A DNA stretch of 64,000 nucleotides from Solirubrobacteraceae bacterium (GTDB taxonomy: Bacteria; Actinomycetota; Thermoleophilia; Solirubrobacterales; Solirubrobacteraceae). Below are positions 9,162 to 17,322 of this stretch, piece by piece. The stretch's first letter is position 1. Each line of letters opens with the position of its first letter. The stretch covers positions 1 through 64,000 of the forward strand of contig JAEMSV010000002.1 of assembly GCA_016462625.1 (NCBI GenBank). The letters run 5' to 3'. The position numbers and the translations under genes are program-made. The notes under the pieces were generated by a model. It saw only the letters and a list, made by a program, of their open reading frames with translations. It was not told where the DNA came from and made no database searches.

Positions 9162-9937
9162 CCGTCGATGCACTCCTGGATCTCGTCGGCCGTGTCGGCC
9201 TTGCCGATGCACGCCGCGCGCGCGGCGGCGCGCTGGCTCGCGCGCTCGCCGGCGTTCATCTCCGCGCGCGCCTTCGCGTCCGGAGTGCCGAGCAGCCGGA
9301 CGTCCGTGCCCTGCGCCGTCGCGGTGATGTCGTTGTCCTTCAGCGGGAGCTTCCAGAAGGCGCTCCAGGTCGTCGGCGACCCTTCGCTCCGCGACCGGTT
9401 GATCGCCATGTAGTCGAAGTTCTCGGGCTTCAGCCCGTACTTGCGCTCGGAGACGCGGATGATCTTCGCCGGCGCCGCGGTGTCGACATCCTGGGGCTGA
9501 AGGCCCTCGCCCTCGCCGGTGCCGAAATCGGTGCTGTTCGCGTCGAACGCCGTGTTCACGGAGATGTTCTCGCGCTGGCCGCTCGGCTGCACGACGGTCG
9601 CATCGATCCGGGTCGGCGCGACGCGCAGGGTGTCGATGAAGCCGCCGGGGTCGAGCTCGCCGTCGATGGTGTTCAGCGCCTTCTCGAAATTCGCGGGGGT
9701 CGTCAGCGCCGCCGTGCTCCTCGCATCGATCTCGCCTCGCTCGGCCTGCTTGACGGGATCGTCGAGCGCGTCGTTCTCGAGCCGCACGAACATCAGCGCC
9801 CCCGCCACGAGGACGGCAAGGGTGAAGAGGCTCAGGGCGAAGCGGCCCGGCTCGTACGGCCCCCGTGGGCCGAGGCCCGTGTCCGGCGCGATCGTCGCCG
9901 CCTGATCCGCCCGCCCGGAGGACGCTCCGAGGTCCAT
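9158..9937 (-). CDS. Membrane-anchored protein of unknown function
   Basis: I do not recognise the family. From ATG 9937 it has 259 residues: a short cytoplasmic N-terminus, one membrane helix (ALSLFTLAVLVAGALMFV), and an extracellular domain of about 190 residues ending RAACIGKADTADEIQECIDG with two cysteines that may pair. ATG 9937 follows an AGAGA-type ribosome site; upstream in-frame starts at 9958 and 9979 exist but lack one. It is coupled to the downstream SHOCT membrane protein, so the two may form one complex. Confidence 0.65.
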   Translation of the reverse strand: MDLGASSGRADQAATIAPDTGLGPRGPYEPGRFALSLFTLAVLVAGALMFVRLENDALDDPVKQAERGEIDARSTAALTTPANFEKALNTIDGELDPGGFIDTLRVAPTRIDATVVQPSGQRENISVNTAFDANSTDFGTGEGEGLQPQDVDTAAPAKIIRVSERKYGLKPENFDYMAINRSRSEGSPTTWSAFWKLPLKDNDITATAQGTDVRLLGTPDAKARAEMNAGERASQRAAARAACIGKADTADEIQECIDG

Positions 9938-9997
9938 CTCTGTCTCTCGGCCGAACATTCGTGCCGCGCATCCTGCCATCTACGATGGATACGAGGA

Positions 9998-10435
9998 ATG
10001 CGCGACGGCTACGAGATCTCCACGGACCGGTCCCGGCTGAACCTCGACGTCATCCATGGCTTCCTCAGCACGGAGGCGTACTGGTCGCCCGGCGTCCCCC
10101 GTGAGGTGACCGAGCGCGCCATCGCGAACTCGATCCCGTTCGGCGTCTTCGCCCCGGACGGCAGCCAGGCGGGCTTCGCGCGCGTCGTGACCGACCGGGC
10201 GATCTTCGCCTACATCGCCGACGTGTTCATCCTGCCCGAGCACCGCAGCCGCAAGCTCGGCGTGCTGCTCATCCAGACGATCCTCGAGCACCCGGACCTC
10301 CAGGGACTGCGACGGATCGAGCTGCACACGCTCGACGCCCACGGGCTCTACGAGCAGTGCGGGTTCGCGCCGCCGGTGCACCCGGGGCGGGCGATGGAGA
10401 TCCTGCGCAGCGCGGAGGAGCTCTACCGCATCTGA
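9998..10435 (+). CDS. GNAT-family N-acetyltransferase
   Basis: The 145-residue protein is a single GNAT domain. The acetyl-CoA loop is the RSRKLGVLLIQ segment (variant R-x-x-x-x-G/A, residues about 80-90), preceded by the beta strand AYIADVFILPEHR. C-terminal HTLDAHGLYEQCGF is the usual end of small GNATs acting on amines or peptides. The substrate cannot be inferred. Its 3' end overlaps the convergent HD-GYP gene by 13 bases. Confidence 0.85.
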   Translation: MRDGYEISTDRSRLNLDVIHGFLSTEAYWSPGVPREVTERAIANSIPFGVFAPDGSQAGFARVVTDRAIFAYIADVFILPEHRSRKLGVLLIQTILEHPDLQGLRRIELHTLDAHGLYEQCGFAPPVHPGRAMEILRSAEELYRI

Positions 10436-11526
10436 ATGGTCGCCGGCCCGTCGCTGATCAGCGCGACGTGGTCGAGGCCCTCGAAGGCGCGCATCACCCA
10501 GGGATCGAAGAACGTCCCGGTCATCGCCCGCATCTCGACGAGTGCCTCGGGGATCGGCATGGCGTCCTTATAGGGGCGCTCGTGGGTGAGCGCGTCGAAG
10601 ACGTCGGCGACCATCACGATCCGACTCTGCAGCGGGATCTGCTTCCCGGAGAGACCCGACGGGTAGCCCTGGCCGTCCCAGCGCTCGTGGTGCGTGGTCG
10701 CGATCGTCGCGGCGAGGCGCAGCGGCGCGGAGCCCGCACCGGCGAGGATGCGGCCGCCGATCGTCGTGTGGGTCTTGACGAGCTCGAACTCGTCGCGCGT
10801 GAGCTTGCCGGGCTTGAGCAGGACGGGGTCGGGGATCGCGACCTTGCCGATGTCGTGCAGCGGCGCGGCCTGACGGATCAGCTCCACCTCCTCGGCGTCG
10901 AGTCCCAGCACCGCCGCGAGCTGCGCCGCGATGCGGCCGACCCGCTCGGTGTGATGATGCGTGTCGTCGTCGCGGTACTCGGCGACCCGGGCGAGCCGCT
11001 CGAGCATCTCCATGTGTGCGCGTTCCAGCGCCTCGGTGCGCTCGGCGACGCTGTCCTCCAGCTCGGCGTTCTTCTCCGCGAGGGCGACCTCCAGCTGCCG
11101 CGCGCGGAGGATGTTGCTCGCCCGCAGACAGACCTCCTCGAAGTCGAACGGCTTACAGAGGAAGTCGTCGGCGCCGAGCGAGAGCGCGCGCCGGCGCGTC
11201 TCGATCGTCGTATCGGCGGTCAGCATGATGATCGGCATCCGGATGGAGTCGAACTCCGTCTGCCGGATGCGGCGCATGACCTCGAAGCCGTCGGGCGCCG
11301 GCATCTGGAAGTCGAGCATCAGCAGGTCCGGGCGCCAGCGCTGGACGAGGCCTTCGATCGCTGAGGAGTCGGTGGTGGACTTGATCTCCTCGAAGCCCCA
11401 GCCGCGCAGGATGCGGACGAGCAGCTCGACGTTGAACGGGGCGTCGTCGGCGACGAGGACTCGCATGGAGCGCACGTCGTCGGTGCTCGAGGCGGGAGAC
11501 AGGTCGTGGGCTGGGGCGGGCTCCAT
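10423..11526 (-). CDS. Response regulator with HD-GYP c-di-GMP phosphodiesterase domain
   Basis: From ATG 11526 the product has 367 residues. A receiver domain (MRVLVADDAPFNVELLVRIL, phospho-acceptor Asp in DLLMLDFQMPAPDG, conserved Lys in DDFLCKPFDFEEV) is followed by a coiled coil and an HD-GYP domain. The HD pair is in APLHDIGKVAIPD and the signature in RWDGQGYPSGLSGKQIP. It is predicted to hydrolyse c-di-GMP under phosphorylation control. No histidine kinase is adjacent. In-frame starts occur further upstream, up to 11628, but the N-terminal residues they add look non-conserved. Confidence 0.9.
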   Translation of the reverse strand: MEPAPAHDLSPASSTDDVRSMRVLVADDAPFNVELLVRILRGWGFEEIKSTTDSSAIEGLVQRWRPDLLMLDFQMPAPDGFEVMRRIRQTEFDSIRMPIIMLTADTTIETRRRALSLGADDFLCKPFDFEEVCLRASNILRARQLEVALAEKNAELEDSVAERTEALERAHMEMLERLARVAEYRDDDTHHHTERVGRIAAQLAAVLGLDAEEVELIRQAAPLHDIGKVAIPDPVLLKPGKLTRDEFELVKTHTTIGGRILAGAGSAPLRLAATIATTHHERWDGQGYPSGLSGKQIPLQSRIVMVADVFDALTHERPYKDAMPIPEALVEMRAMTGTFFDPWVMRAFEGLDHVALISDGPATIQMR

Positions 11527-11620
11527 AAAACCGGTTCTCGGCGCGTGGACGCACGCCATCAACGTCCGGACCCGTCCGATACAACAGAGACGGACGGTCC
11601 CTCCCCAATCCTGAGGAGGC

Positions 11621-12463
11621 CTACCCAACCGTGAGTGGCAGCCCGCGGAGCGTCCGCACGGTCTGCGGGATCGCGCCCCATTCGCGCGGGTGCGTCAGGT
11701 CCCATGCCGGGAGACCCGCCAGCGCGAGCATCGCCGCCGGGTCGGAGGCCAGCCCCGGCAGGGCCCGCCAGCGCGCGAGCCGCTGCAGGCGATCGGCGAG
11801 CCCGACGGGCGTGAGCGTCACGTCGTCGCCCGGGGAGAGGAAGACCCACGCGCCGAGCCGCGTCGTCGCGGCGACCGGCGATAGGGCGACGCGCCAGCGC
11901 TGATCACCGCGGGCCCGCCGGATATCGGCGCCGCCGTGCAGCTCGGGGCCGGGCTCGGCGCGGAGGTCGATGGTGCGCGGGCCCACGAAGACCCGTCCGT
12001 CCTCGATGACGAGCATGTCGTCGGCGACGATCGCACTGCCCGACGCGGCCAGCGCGGCCAGCAGCGTGCTCTTCCCGGCGAACTGCGACCCGAGCACGGC
12101 GACCGCGCGGCCCTCGTGCACGAACGCGCCGCCGTGGAACGCCTCGCGCCCGTGCCACCGGGCGAACAGGGTCGCGACCGGCCCGAGGTACGGATGCGCG
12201 AGTTCGTCCGGGTCGATCGGCGGGCCGAGGAAGCGGGCCACCGCGGGGGACCGCGTCGCCTCGAGCGTGTGCAACCCGTCGGCGAGATCGTTGACGTACC
12301 GATCGCCGTCGACGATCCGGACGCCGGACGGGGCGCTGCGCGGCGCCTGCTCGAGCCGCACCGACGGCCAGTCCGGGGCGATGTCGCGCGGGGCGGCGTC
12401 ACCGAGCGCGAGGCCATGGACGCGGAGCCCGTAGACGTGTGCGCTGGGTTCCGTGCGCTCCAT
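11621..12463 (-). CDS. HprK-like serine kinase of the lasso peptide cluster
   Basis: From ATG 12463 the protein has 280 residues. A P-loop AVLGSQFAGKSTLLAALA is followed by IVADDMLVIEDG, the acidic pair typical of HPr kinase/phosphorylase relatives. Only the kinase half of HprK is present. Homologues occur in lasso peptide clusters, where the paeninodin-type enzyme phosphorylates a serine near the C-terminus of the precursor. It is transcribed divergently from the precursor gene across 104 bases, which links it to the peptide. Whether it acts on Ser52 of the precursor is inference. Confidence 0.75.
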   Translation of the reverse strand: MERTEPSAHVYGLRVHGLALGDAAPRDIAPDWPSVRLEQAPRSAPSGVRIVDGDRYVNDLADGLHTLEATRSPAVARFLGPPIDPDELAHPYLGPVATLFARWHGREAFHGGAFVHEGRAVAVLGSQFAGKSTLLAALAASGSAIVADDMLVIEDGRVFVGPRTIDLRAEPGPELHGGADIRRARGDQRWRVALSPVAATTRLGAWVFLSPGDDVTLTPVGLADRLQRLARWRALPGLASDPAAMLALAGLPAWDLTHPREWGAIPQTVRTLRGLPLTVG

Positions 12464-12567
12464 GCGGTCGACACGGTACGAAACCGCCAAGCGGCAAGAC
12501 TTTCCCGAACACACCGGAAGTGGGTACGATCCCCGCCGAGCTTCGACGCGCCATCAAGGAGACCGGA

Positions 12568-12735
12568 ATGCAGAACCGTCACGAGCCGGATGCCGCAGCC
12601 TCGGCAGAGAGCGATCAGCCGGAGTACGTCGCGCCTGCCGTCACCGCGCTGGGCTCGCTCACGACCCTGACACAGGGTGGCCAAGGCGCCGCCATCGACG
12701 GGTTCGACGCCGACCAGGGTTCCATGCCGCTCTGA
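12568..12735 (+). CDS. Lasso peptide precursor
   Basis: The 55-residue precursor starts at ATG 12568 behind AAGGAG with 7-base spacing. The leader contains Y20, P23, V25, G29 and T35. If the leader ends at Q36 these are Tyr-17, Pro-14, hydrophobic -12 and Thr-2, exactly the positions read by lasso RRE proteins and peptidases. The predicted core is residues 37-55, GGQGAAIDGFDADQGSMPL. Gly1 and Asp8 of the core would form an 8-residue macrolactam ring with an 11-residue tail. Cleavage one residue later would give a 7-residue ring. The stop overlaps the cyclase frame. Confidence 0.85.
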   Translation: MQNRHEPDAAASAESDQPEYVAPAVTALGSLTTLTQGGQGAAIDGFDADQGSMPL

Positions 12736-13874
12736 GCACGCCCGCGCCGCTCACCGCGTTGGAGATCGCCAGCGGTCTCCCGCTGGGCACCCGCGGTGCC
12801 CCAACGTTCGATGGGGCATCCACGGACGCGGCGTCCGCGCTGCGGACCGCCGTGCGTGACGCGGTCCACCACCCGCCGTGTCTCGTGTCGTTCTCGGGCG
12901 GACAGGATTCGTCGCTGGTCCTCGCCGCTGCCGTGCAGGTCGCCCGGCGCGACGGCGTCGCCGACCCGATTCCCGCGACCTGGCGGGTCGCCGACGCGCC
13001 CGCCGCGCACGAGAGCGACTGGCAGGACGCCGTCGTCCGCGAGCTGGGGCTGGGCGACTGGCTGCGCCTCGACGGGGGCGATGACCTCGACCTCCTCGGC
13101 CCGGTGGCGCGCAGCGTGCTCTCCCGCCACGGGGCCCGGTACCCGGCCAACGTGCACATGCACGACCCGCTGCTCGAGCGAGCCCGCGGCGGCTCGCTGC
13201 TCACCGGCATCGGCGGAGACCAGATCTTCGGGGCTTGGCGCTGGGCAGCCGTCGCGGACGTCCTCGCCGGCCGCGTGCGCCGCACGCCCCGCCGCCTGCT
13301 CGCCATCGCCCGGTCGCGCGCGCCGGTGCCGGTGCGGGCGGCGCTGGAGCCCCGGCGCAATCCGCCCGAGCCCCGCGACTGGCTGACGCCGAAGACCGCC
13401 CAGACCCTGTCGGCCCGGCTCGCCGAGGAGATCGCGTCCGAACCGCCCCGCTGGGACCGGCGCGTCGGCTGGCAGGCCGGCCGACGGCACCTCGCCCTCG
13501 GGCTGGAGAGCCTCGACCTCCTCGCCGCCGACCACGACGTGCGGATCGGCCACCCGCTCGTCGCCCCCGGGGTCGTCGCGGCAGTGGCCCGCGCCGGCGG
13601 CCGGGACGGATTTGCCAGCCGTCGTCAGGCGCTCGCGACGCTGTTCCCCGGGCTGACGCCGGACGCGCTGCGCGAGCGAACGACGAAGGCGCACTTCCAC
13701 GAGGTCTTCCACCGCGGCCCGAGCCGGCGCGCGATCGCGGCCTGGCGCGGCGACGGGGTCGACCCGACGGTCGTCGACGTTCCTGCCCTGCAAGCGATCT
13801 GGCGCGACAGGATGCCGGCCGGCACCGCCCTGCTCCTGCAGCACCTGTTCGTCCGCGGGGCCCTCGGTGGCTGA
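12732..13874 (+). CDS. Asparagine-synthase-like lasso cyclase (no N-terminal amidotransferase half)
   Basis: The ATP-pyrophosphatase loop CLVSFSGGQDSSLVLAAA and the downstream LLTGIGGDQIFG identify an asparagine-synthetase C-terminal domain, which adenylates the ring Asp/Glu for macrolactam closure. The protein is only about 380 residues; most lasso cyclases carry about 200 more at the N-terminus as a vestigial glutaminase domain, absent here. The start is uncertain: no ATG fits. CTG 12732 overlaps the precursor stop as CTGA, and TTG 12759 is the next choice. An ATG at 12453 would overlap the precursor in another frame and is unlikely. The stop overlaps the PqqD gene start by 8 bases. Confidence 0.8.
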   Translation: MSTPAPLTALEIASGLPLGTRGAPTFDGASTDAASALRTAVRDAVHHPPCLVSFSGGQDSSLVLAAAVQVARRDGVADPIPATWRVADAPAAHESDWQDAVVRELGLGDWLRLDGGDDLDLLGPVARSVLSRHGARYPANVHMHDPLLERARGGSLLTGIGGDQIFGAWRWAAVADVLAGRVRRTPRRLLAIARSRAPVPVRAALEPRRNPPEPRDWLTPKTAQTLSARLAEEIASEPPRWDRRVGWQAGRRHLALGLESLDLLAADHDVRIGHPLVAPGVVAAVARAGGRDGFASRRQALATLFPGLTPDALRERTTKAHFHEVFHRGPSRRAIAAWRGDGVDPTVVDVPALQAIWRDRMPAGTALLLQHLFVRGALGG

Positions 13875-14133
13875 CCGCCTGCGGCTGCGCACCGACCGGC
13901 TCGTGTTCGAGCAGACCGGCGACGAGGTCGTCGTGCTCGACCTGCGGACCAGCAGCTACCTGGCGATCAACCACACCGGCCGCACGCTGTGGCCGCACCT
14001 GCAGGACGGCGCGACCCAGACGGAGCTGACGGCCATCCTCGTGGCGCACCACGGGACCTCCCAGGAGGTCGCATCCGCGGACGTCGACGCGTTCGTCGCG
14101 TCGCTCCGGGCGCTGGACCTCCTCGAGGGCTAG
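13867..14133 (+). CDS. PqqD-like RiPP recognition element (lasso B1 protein)
   Basis: The 88-residue protein from GTG 13867 has the PqqD/RRE layout: three strands (LRLRTDRLVFEQTGDEVVVL, then DLRTSSYLAINHTG) and a helical half (LWPHLQDGATQTELTAILVA, then DVDAFVASLRALDLLEG). RRE proteins bind the leader at its Tyr-Pro-Leu motif and deliver the precursor to the peptidase and cyclase. It overlaps the cyclase stop. The B2 transglutaminase-like peptidase, normally next to B1, is not here: the next gene starts 5 bases later on the other strand and is mrp. Confidence 0.88.
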   Translation: MADRLRLRTDRLVFEQTGDEVVVLDLRTSSYLAINHTGRTLWPHLQDGATQTELTAILVAHHGTSQEVASADVDAFVASLRALDLLEG

Positions 14134-14138
14134 CGCTC

Positions 14139-15299
14139 CTACGCCATGGGGAGAGACATGCCCTTGGGCTTGCTCTGCGTGACCTGCAGCGCCGGTGCCG
14201 GCTCCTCCGGAGCCATCTGCAGCGCGATCGGCTGCGACGGCGTGATCGCGATGATCCCGCGCGCCACCGAGCGGATCGCCTGAGCGGCCGCGTCGTCCGG
14301 GTCGAATGCGACCAGCGGCACGCCGGCATCGGCCTGCTCGCGCAGCGGCATGGTCAGCGGGACCTTGCCGAAGAGCGGGACATCGAGCTCGTCGGCGAGC
14401 TCCTGGCCGCCGCCCGTGCCGAACAGCTCGAAGCGCTCGCCGCCGGGGGTGACGAACGACGACATGTTCTCGACGATGCCGCCGATCTCGAGGTTGACCT
14501 TCTTCGCCATCTCCGCGGCGCGGCGCGCGACCTTCTGCGCGGTCGCCTGCGGCGTGGTGACGATGAGGAACTGCGCCTGCGGCAGCAGCTGCGCGAGGGT
14601 CATCGAGACGTCGCCCGTGCCCGGGGGCAGGTCGACGAGCAGGTAGTCCAGCTCGCCCCAGTCGACGTCCTCGAGGAACTGCGTCAGCGCCTTGTGGAGC
14701 ATCGGGCCGCGCCAGACGACCGCGGCGTCCTCTTCGACGAAGAACCCGATCGACATGACCTTCACGCCGCCGGCCTCCAGCGGGAGGATCTTGCGGGTCG
14801 AGCTGACCGGCGGGCGCTGACCACCCAGGCCGAACATGCGGGGGAGGCTGTAGCCCCAGACGTCGGCGTCGAGCACGCCGACCTTCTTGCCCTCGGCGAC
14901 GAGCGCCGCCGCGAGGTTCGCCGTGATCGACGACTTGCCGACGCCGCCCTTGCCCGAGCCGATGCAGATGACGTTGGAGACCTGCGCGAGGGCGCCGGTC
15001 GGCAACGCGCCGGAACGGCCGAGCTTCTGCTGCAGGCCCTGCTTCTCCGTGTCGGAGAGGACGTCGAAGGTGACGTTGACGGCGGTGACGCCCTCGACCG
15101 TCTTCGCCTCCTTGACCACGCTGGTCTGGAAGTGGTTGCGGATCGGGCAGCCGGGGGTCGTCAGCGAGACGGTGATGTCGACGACGCCGTTCTCGTGCGC
15201 GTCGATGGAGCGCACCATGCCGAGCTCCGTGATCGACGCTCGCAGCTCGGGATCGATCACACGAGAGAGGGCTTCACGGATGGCGTCGACGGAAGGCAT
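14139..15299 (-). CDS. mrp: Mrp/NBP35-family Fe-S cluster carrier ATPase
   Basis: The 386-residue protein has an N-terminal MIP18/DUF59 domain (residues about 1-90, IREALSRVIDPELRASITEL) and a P-loop ATPase domain with the deviant Walker A VICIGSGKGGVGKSSITANL. LDADVWGYSLPRMFG is the Switch I region. Mrp proteins bind and transfer [4Fe-4S] clusters to apo-enzymes in the cytoplasm. ATG 15299 lies six bases after a TACAAT -10 box, so the mRNA is probably leaderless. Confidence 0.9.
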   Translation of the reverse strand: MPSVDAIREALSRVIDPELRASITELGMVRSIDAHENGVVDITVSLTTPGCPIRNHFQTSVVKEAKTVEGVTAVNVTFDVLSDTEKQGLQQKLGRSGALPTGALAQVSNVICIGSGKGGVGKSSITANLAAALVAEGKKVGVLDADVWGYSLPRMFGLGGQRPPVSSTRKILPLEAGGVKVMSIGFFVEEDAAVVWRGPMLHKALTQFLEDVDWGELDYLLVDLPPGTGDVSMTLAQLLPQAQFLIVTTPQATAQKVARRAAEMAKKVNLEIGGIVENMSSFVTPGGERFELFGTGGGQELADELDVPLFGKVPLTMPLREQADAGVPLVAFDPDDAAAQAIRSVARGIIAITPSQPIALQMAPEEPAPALQVTQSKPKGMSLPMA

Positions 15300-15305
15300 G
15301 CCCTG

Positions 15306-15334
15306 ATTGTAGAGGTCGTTCGCGAGACAACGAA
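15306..15334 (-). promoter_or_regulatory. Probable promoter of mrp (leaderless)
   Basis: On the minus strand a TACAAT -10 box (15306-15311) is preceded, after 17 bases, by TTCGTT (15329-15334). The -10 lies six bases before ATG 15299, which places the predicted transcription start at or next to the start codon. Confidence 0.45.
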
Positions 15335-15433
15335 CCCGCCGCAAAACCACATCATTCGCGCACCGGGCTCAGTTCCGCCCGGCCCAGGCCGACTGGTACG
15401 TGGTGACCCTGCGTCCGCTCCCCCGAGGCCCCC

Positions 15434-17266
15434 ATGTCCAGACTCCGCCCCACCAGCATCCGCGCGAAGCTGCTCGGAAGCTCAGCGATCCTGCTCTTGT
15501 TCGCCTTGATCATCGGGGTGGCCAGCGTCAACAACCTGTCGTCGGTCGCCGAGAAGGCCGACAAGGCGAACCGCGTTGCCACCGCGCCGCTCGCCGACCT
15601 CGTCACCGCGGGCGTCGCCTTCAATCTGAATCGCGCGCTGACCTTCCAGCACATCATGTCGCCGAGCGTGCAGGAGAAGAAGCAGCTCGAGCAGCAGATC
15701 GCCAAGAACTCGGCCGGTGCCGACGCGGCGCTGGCCGAGGTGGGCGCGTCGCTCATCCTCCCGGCGGGCAAGCAGCAGTTCGCAGCGCTGAAGACCGACC
15801 TCACAGAGGTGCGAGCGGCCCGCAAGCGGGTGCTCACGCTCTCGCGAACCGGACGCGACCAGGAGGCCCGCGCGCTCATGACCGCCAAGGTCGTCCCGGG
15901 CCTGGACCGCGTCAACGCGACGTTCGAGAAGCTCCTGACGACGAAGCGGAACCTCGGGGAGACGACCAGCGCGGACATCGCCAGCGCCTACAAATCCAGC
16001 CGCACGCTGACGATCGTCCTCCTCATCATCGCCATCATCGTCGGCGCAGCGATGTCGCTCCTCCTGTCACGGTCCATCTCCGGCAACGTCGGCCAGGTCC
16101 TGCGTGCCGCCGAGGGCATCGCCGAGGGCGACCTCGACCAGCAGGTCACGGTCAAGAGCCGCGACGAGATCGGCACGATGGCCAAGGCATTCACCCGGAT
16201 GGTGGAATACCTGAAGGACGTCGCGAGCAGCGCAGATCGCGTGGCCGCAGGGGATCTCACCTCCGAGGTCCAGCCCAAGTCCGACCGCGATGTGCTGGGC
16301 ACCGCCATCCAGGCGATGACGATCAGCCTCCGCGACACCGTCGGCCAGGTGCAGGACACCGCCGAGACCCTGTCGTCCGCGTCGCAGCAGATGGCCACGA
16401 CCTCTGAAGAGACGGGCCGGGCCGTGGGCGAGATCGCTCACGCCGTCGGCGAGGTCGCCGAGGGCGCCCAGCGCCAGGTGACGGCGGTCGAGTCCGCCCG
16501 CGAGATCTCCGACCGCGTCGTCCAGGCCACCGAGGACTCCACCCGCAACGCCGCTGAGACGGCCGAGGCCGCCGCACAGGCGCGCAGCGTCGCCCAGGAC
16601 GGCGCCGATGCGGCGGACCAGGCGAGCCAGGCGATGGAGGCCGTGCGCGTGTCGACCGAGGACGTCACCACGGCGATCCGCGGCCTCGGCGCGAAGTCCG
16701 AGCAGATCGGCGGGATCGTCGGGACGATCACCGGCATCGCCGAGCAGACGAACCTGCTGGCGCTCAACGCGGCCATCGAGGCCGCCCGCGCCGGCGAGCA
16801 GGGCCGCGGCTTCGCGGTCGTCGCCGACGAAGTCCGCAAGCTCGCCGAGGAGAGCCAGAGCGCCGCCGAGCAGATCTCTCAGCTCATCGGGCAGATCCAG
16901 GACGAGACCCAGCGCACCGTGGCCGCCGCCGAGATCGGCGCCGAGCGCACCGCCGAAGGCGCGACCACCGTCGATCAGGCGCGGACGCAGTTCGCACTCA
17001 TCGGCGAGTCCGTCGACGACGTCACCGCCCGGATCGAGACCATCGCCTCGGCGATCGGCGAGATCGCCAGCTCCGCCCAAAAGATGCAGACGGACATGAA
17101 CGAGGTCGCGGCAGTCGCCGAGGAGTCCTCCGCGTCCACCGAGCAGGTCTCGGCCTCCACGCAGCAGACCTCCGCCTCGACGGAGCAGATCGCCGCGTCC
17201 GCGCAGGAGCTCGCCGCCAGCGCGAGCGAGCTCACGACGCTGGTGCAGCGCTTCCAGCTGCACTGA
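15434..17266 (+). CDS. Methyl-accepting chemotaxis protein
   Basis: The 610-residue receptor has a first membrane helix (residues about 13-31), a four-helix-bundle sensor of about 155 residues, a second helix (about 190-212, [17 protein letters not shown]), HAMP segments to about 300, and a long cytoplasmic coiled coil. The signalling tip is [20 protein letters not shown] followed by [15 protein letters not shown] (about 440-476). It senses an extracellular cue and would signal through CheA/CheW, none of which is in this window. It ends at a strong hairpin. Confidence 0.93.
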   Translation: MSRLRPTSIRAKLLGSSAILLLFALIIGVASVNNLSSVAEKADKANRVATAPLADLVTAGVAFNLNRALTFQHIMSPSVQEKKQLEQQIAKNSAGADAALAEVGASLILPAGKQQFAALKTDLTEVRAARKRVLTLSRTGRDQEARALMTAKVVPGLDRVNATFEKLLTTKRNLGETTSADIASAYKSSRTLTIVLLIIAIIVGAAMSLLLSRSISGNVGQVLRAAEGIAEGDLDQQVTVKSRDEIGTMAKAFTRMVEYLKDVASSADRVAAGDLTSEVQPKSDRDVLGTAIQAMTISLRDTVGQVQDTAETLSSASQQMATTSEETGRAVGEIAHAVGEVAEGAQRQVTAVESAREISDRVVQATEDSTRNAAETAEAAAQARSVAQDGADAADQASQAMEAVRVSTEDVTTAIRGLGAKSEQIGGIVGTITGIAEQTNLLALNAAIEAARAGEQGRGFAVVADEVRKLAEESQSAAEQISQLIGQIQDETQRTVAAAEIGAERTAEGATTVDQARTQFALIGESVDDVTARIETIASAIGEIASSAQKMQTDMNEVAAVAEESSASTEQVSASTQQTSASTEQIAASAQELAASASELTTLVQRFQLH

Positions 17267-17275
17267 CCGAACGAC

Positions 17276-17301
17276 CACGGGGCGCCATCTGGCGCCCCGT
17301 G
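17276..17301. terminator. Bidirectional hairpin terminator
   Basis: CACGGGGCGCC and GGCGCCCCGTG form a perfect 11-base stem with an ATCT loop, in the gap between the convergent chemoreceptor and Lys/Ala-rich genes. No T tract follows, as is common in GC-rich Actinobacteria. Confidence 0.7.
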
Positions 17302-17322
17302 ACCGTATTCAGCGTGTGCGGC

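Noticed and set aside
13201..14052. 283-residue minus-strand frame across the cyclase and PqqD genes, checked as a possible missing lasso B2 protein
   Set aside because: It is Arg/Gly-rich and lacks the Cys-His-Asp residues of the transglutaminase-like peptidase.
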